A DNA stretch of 64,000 nucleotides from CALODP01 sp942492055 (GTDB taxonomy: Bacteria > Bacteroidota > Ignavibacteria > Ignavibacteriales > Melioribacteraceae): assembly GCA_942492055.1 (NCBI GenBank), contig CALODP010000002.1, positions 496,001 to 560,000 of the forward strand, given 5' to 3'. The first letter of the stretch is position 1, and every line of letters begins with the position of its first letter. The notes under the pieces were generated by a model. The model was given only the letters and a program-made list of their open reading frames with translations, did not search any database and was not told the origin of the DNA. Below, piece after piece: positions 62,692-64,000 of this stretch. The position numbers and the translations under genes are program-made.

Positions 62692-62709
62692 ATGATTACC
62701 GTAAATCAT
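62692..62709. promoter_or_regulatory. Candidate CRP/FNR-type operator
   Basis: Perfect palindrome ATGATT-N6-AATCAT in the divergent gap between the hydrogenase operon and the TudS-like gene. The 6-base spacer and TGAxx...xxTCA geometry match CRP/FNR-family sites, and an oxygen- or redox-responsive factor would make sense for the hydrogenase. The rest of the 62,537-62,871 gap is AT-rich with no gene. Confidence 0.4.
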
Positions 62710-62871
62710 AATTTGAAACTTGCAAATGTAAACATCACGCTTCTTTTATCCAAGGAGGATTATTTATTTTTGTTAATTGTCACGTTTTTTTTGCCCCTAA
62801 AAATAGTATTGTATTTTTCGTGAACAATATCCGAGATTTGTAATTCAAATAAAAAAAGCTATGGAGAGAAA

Positions 62872-63327
62872 TTGAACAAAGTATTGATAAGCGCATGCCT
62901 TGCGGGAAAGAATGTTAGATATGACGGGAAGAGCTCCGGAGAAATAAAACCGGCTATTAAGAAATTGATAGATGAAGGGAAAGCAATATTAATTTGTCCT
63001 GAAATGGATGCAGGATTAAAAGCGCCTAGAGCTTGTTGTGAGATAATCGGAGGGGACGGTAAAGATGTTCTTAAGGGTGCTGCAAAAGTAATGAATACGG
63101 AGAATGAGGATATTACGGATTATTTCATTATAGGAGCGAAGCTTACTAAGGAATTAGCGAAAAAGGAAGGTATAAGAAAAGCAATATTAAAAGAACAATC
63201 CCCATCTTGTGGCACGAAAAGAATATATGATGGTACTTTCTCCGGGAATAAAGTACCGGGTGCGGGAGTCACTGCTGCAATTCTAAATACAATTGAGTGT
63301 GAAACTATTAGCGACGAAGACATATAG
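62872..63327 (+). CDS. TudS/DUF523-family protein
   Basis: 151 residues of the DUF523 family, one member of which (TudS) is a [4Fe-4S] thiouracil desulfidase. SACLAGKNVRYDGKSSG at the start, LICPEMDAGLKAPR near 40-53 and EQSPSCGTKRIYDGTF near 103-118 carry the three Cys (9, 42, 108) that hold the cluster. Desulfidase activity is inferred from the family only. Start is TTG 62872 with GGAGAG upstream. Confidence 0.88.
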   Translation: MNKVLISACLAGKNVRYDGKSSGEIKPAIKKLIDEGKAILICPEMDAGLKAPRACCEIIGGDGKDVLKGAAKVMNTENEDITDYFIIGAKLTKELAKKEGIRKAILKEQSPSCGTKRIYDGTFSGNKVPGAGVTAAILNTIECETISDEDI

Positions 63328-63433
63328 TTTATTCCGGAAGCATAAAAAGTTATTACATCAAACGGAATTTTCCTCTTTCATCATTTGTTTTATAAAACAG
63401 AGAAGCTAGCAATAAAGCAGAAAGGAGGAAGCG

Positions 63434-64000
63434 GTGGAAAATTATGAAATTTCGATTATGACAAAATCGGATTTGGCTTTTGCTCTTGAACTCGCAAACA
63501 AGGAAGGCTGGAATACCGGAATAAATGATATCGAGCCATTCTATGAGGCAGATAACAATGGCTTTTTTATAGGAAAGCTAGCTGATAAACCTATCGCTAC
63601 TCTTTCGGCTGTTAATTACGGAAACGGATTCGGATTTATGGGATTCTATATAGTACTTCCCGAATATAGAAATCAAGGATATGGAATTGAAATTTGGAAG
63701 AAAGGAATCGAATATTTAAGAGGGAAAAATATTGGCTTGGACGGAGTTCTGGAACAACAACGGAATTATGAAAAATCCGGATTTAAGCTAGCATACAATA
63801 ATATACGTTTCGAGGGAAAATCAAAGAAATATGATAGAGATAAAAATGATGTTTATCCTTTTGATAAATGTCTTTTCCCTGCAATTTGTAATTATGACAG
63901 AAAACATTTTCCAGCTAAGCGAATGTCTTTTTTGAATGAATGGATAAAACATTCCATAATAACTTTATGCTATTCAAAGAACAATATAATCAAAGGCTAT
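63434..64000 (+). CDS. GNAT acetyltransferase, 3' end cut by window
   Basis: 189 codons visible with no stop. N-terminal GNAT domain with NKEGWNTGINDIEPFYEADNNGF, the beta-4/loop region GFYIVLPEYRNQGYGIEIWKKG (acetyl-CoA loop RNQGYG), and NYEKSGFKLAYNNIRFEG, followed by the start of a second domain. This matches the YitH/HsbA-like acetyltransferases that have a C-terminal extra domain. GTG 63434 has a perfect AAAGGAGG at 63421-63428, 5 bases away. Confidence 0.85.
   Translation, partial: MENYEISIMTKSDLAFALELANKEGWNTGINDIEPFYEADNNGFFIGKLADKPIATLSAVNYGNGFGFMGFYIVLPEYRNQGYGIEIWKKGIEYLRGKNIGLDGVLEQQRNYEKSGFKLAYNNIRFEGKSKKYDRDKNDVYPFDKCLFPAICNYDRKHFPAKRMSFLNEWIKHSIITLCYSKNNIIKGY

Overview
The window looks like a chromosomal segment from a facultatively anaerobic member of the Bacteroidota/Ignavibacteriota lineage, possibly Melioribacter-like. 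Three things point there. A secreted nuclease and a gene remnant both end in type IX secretion sorting domains of the QNYPNPF(N/T)PSTTI kind. The respiratory cluster is an alternative complex III (ACIII) joined to a caa3-like oxidase. At least one promoter fits the Bacteroidota form TTTG-N19-TAnnTTTG. I assign no species.

Layout. (1) 1-10,554: one long operon for aerobic respiration: ActC (cut at the window start), a fused ActD-ActE, ActF, a membrane-anchored cytochrome c, SCO, oxidase subunits I-III-IV-II, haem O synthase, and a polytopic protein with a C-terminal cytochrome c domain. (2) 10,644-17,721: housekeeping genes prmC, dtd, a phosphoglycerate-mutase-like metalloenzyme, comEC, murB and a POT-like transporter. 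(3) 17,722-24,471: accessory stretch with a palindromic repeat, an SRPBCC protein, katG, the first copy of a ~415-bp dispersed repeat, and small envelope or acetyltransferase genes. (4) 24,472-35,064: a fused SpeD-SpeE, a chemoreceptor and a histidine kinase with related sensor regions, a membrane AraC regulator, a T9SS nuclease, two acetyltransferases, a lipoprotein and a glycerophosphodiesterase. (5) 35,434-39,832: nhaC behind a ribosome-site-masking hairpin, then metY-metX under a SAM-I riboswitch. (6) 39,866-51,480: the branched-chain amino acid operon ilvD-ilvB-ilvN-ilvC-leuB-leuA-leuC-leuD-cimA, preceded by a 59-codon leader ORF that ends in a Leu/Ile/Val run. (7) 51,626-56,731: an orphan AsnB-like gene, a decayed T9SS gene, a DUF2911/TPR protein, the second copy of the dispersed repeat and an inverted array of ~20-bp units. 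(8) 56,843-64,000: a corrinoid protein, a UroD-like methyltransferase and a DUF1638-like sensor kinase in one overlapping operon; a group B-type [FeFe] hydrogenase with a thioredoxin-like [2Fe-2S] protein; a TudS/DUF523 protein; and an acetyltransferase cut by the window end.

How the genes work together. The first operon moves electrons from menaquinol through ACIII and small cytochromes c to an A2-type oxidase. The ilv-leu-cim operon makes valine, leucine and (through citramalate) isoleucine, and seems to sense those amino acids by leader translation. The met genes are switched by SAM. The most novel-looking unit is the three-gene corrinoid/methyltransferase/kinase cassette, which looks like a corrinoid-linked sensing module. 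The best regulatory finds are the BCAA leader, the nhaC hairpin and the large non-coding repeats.
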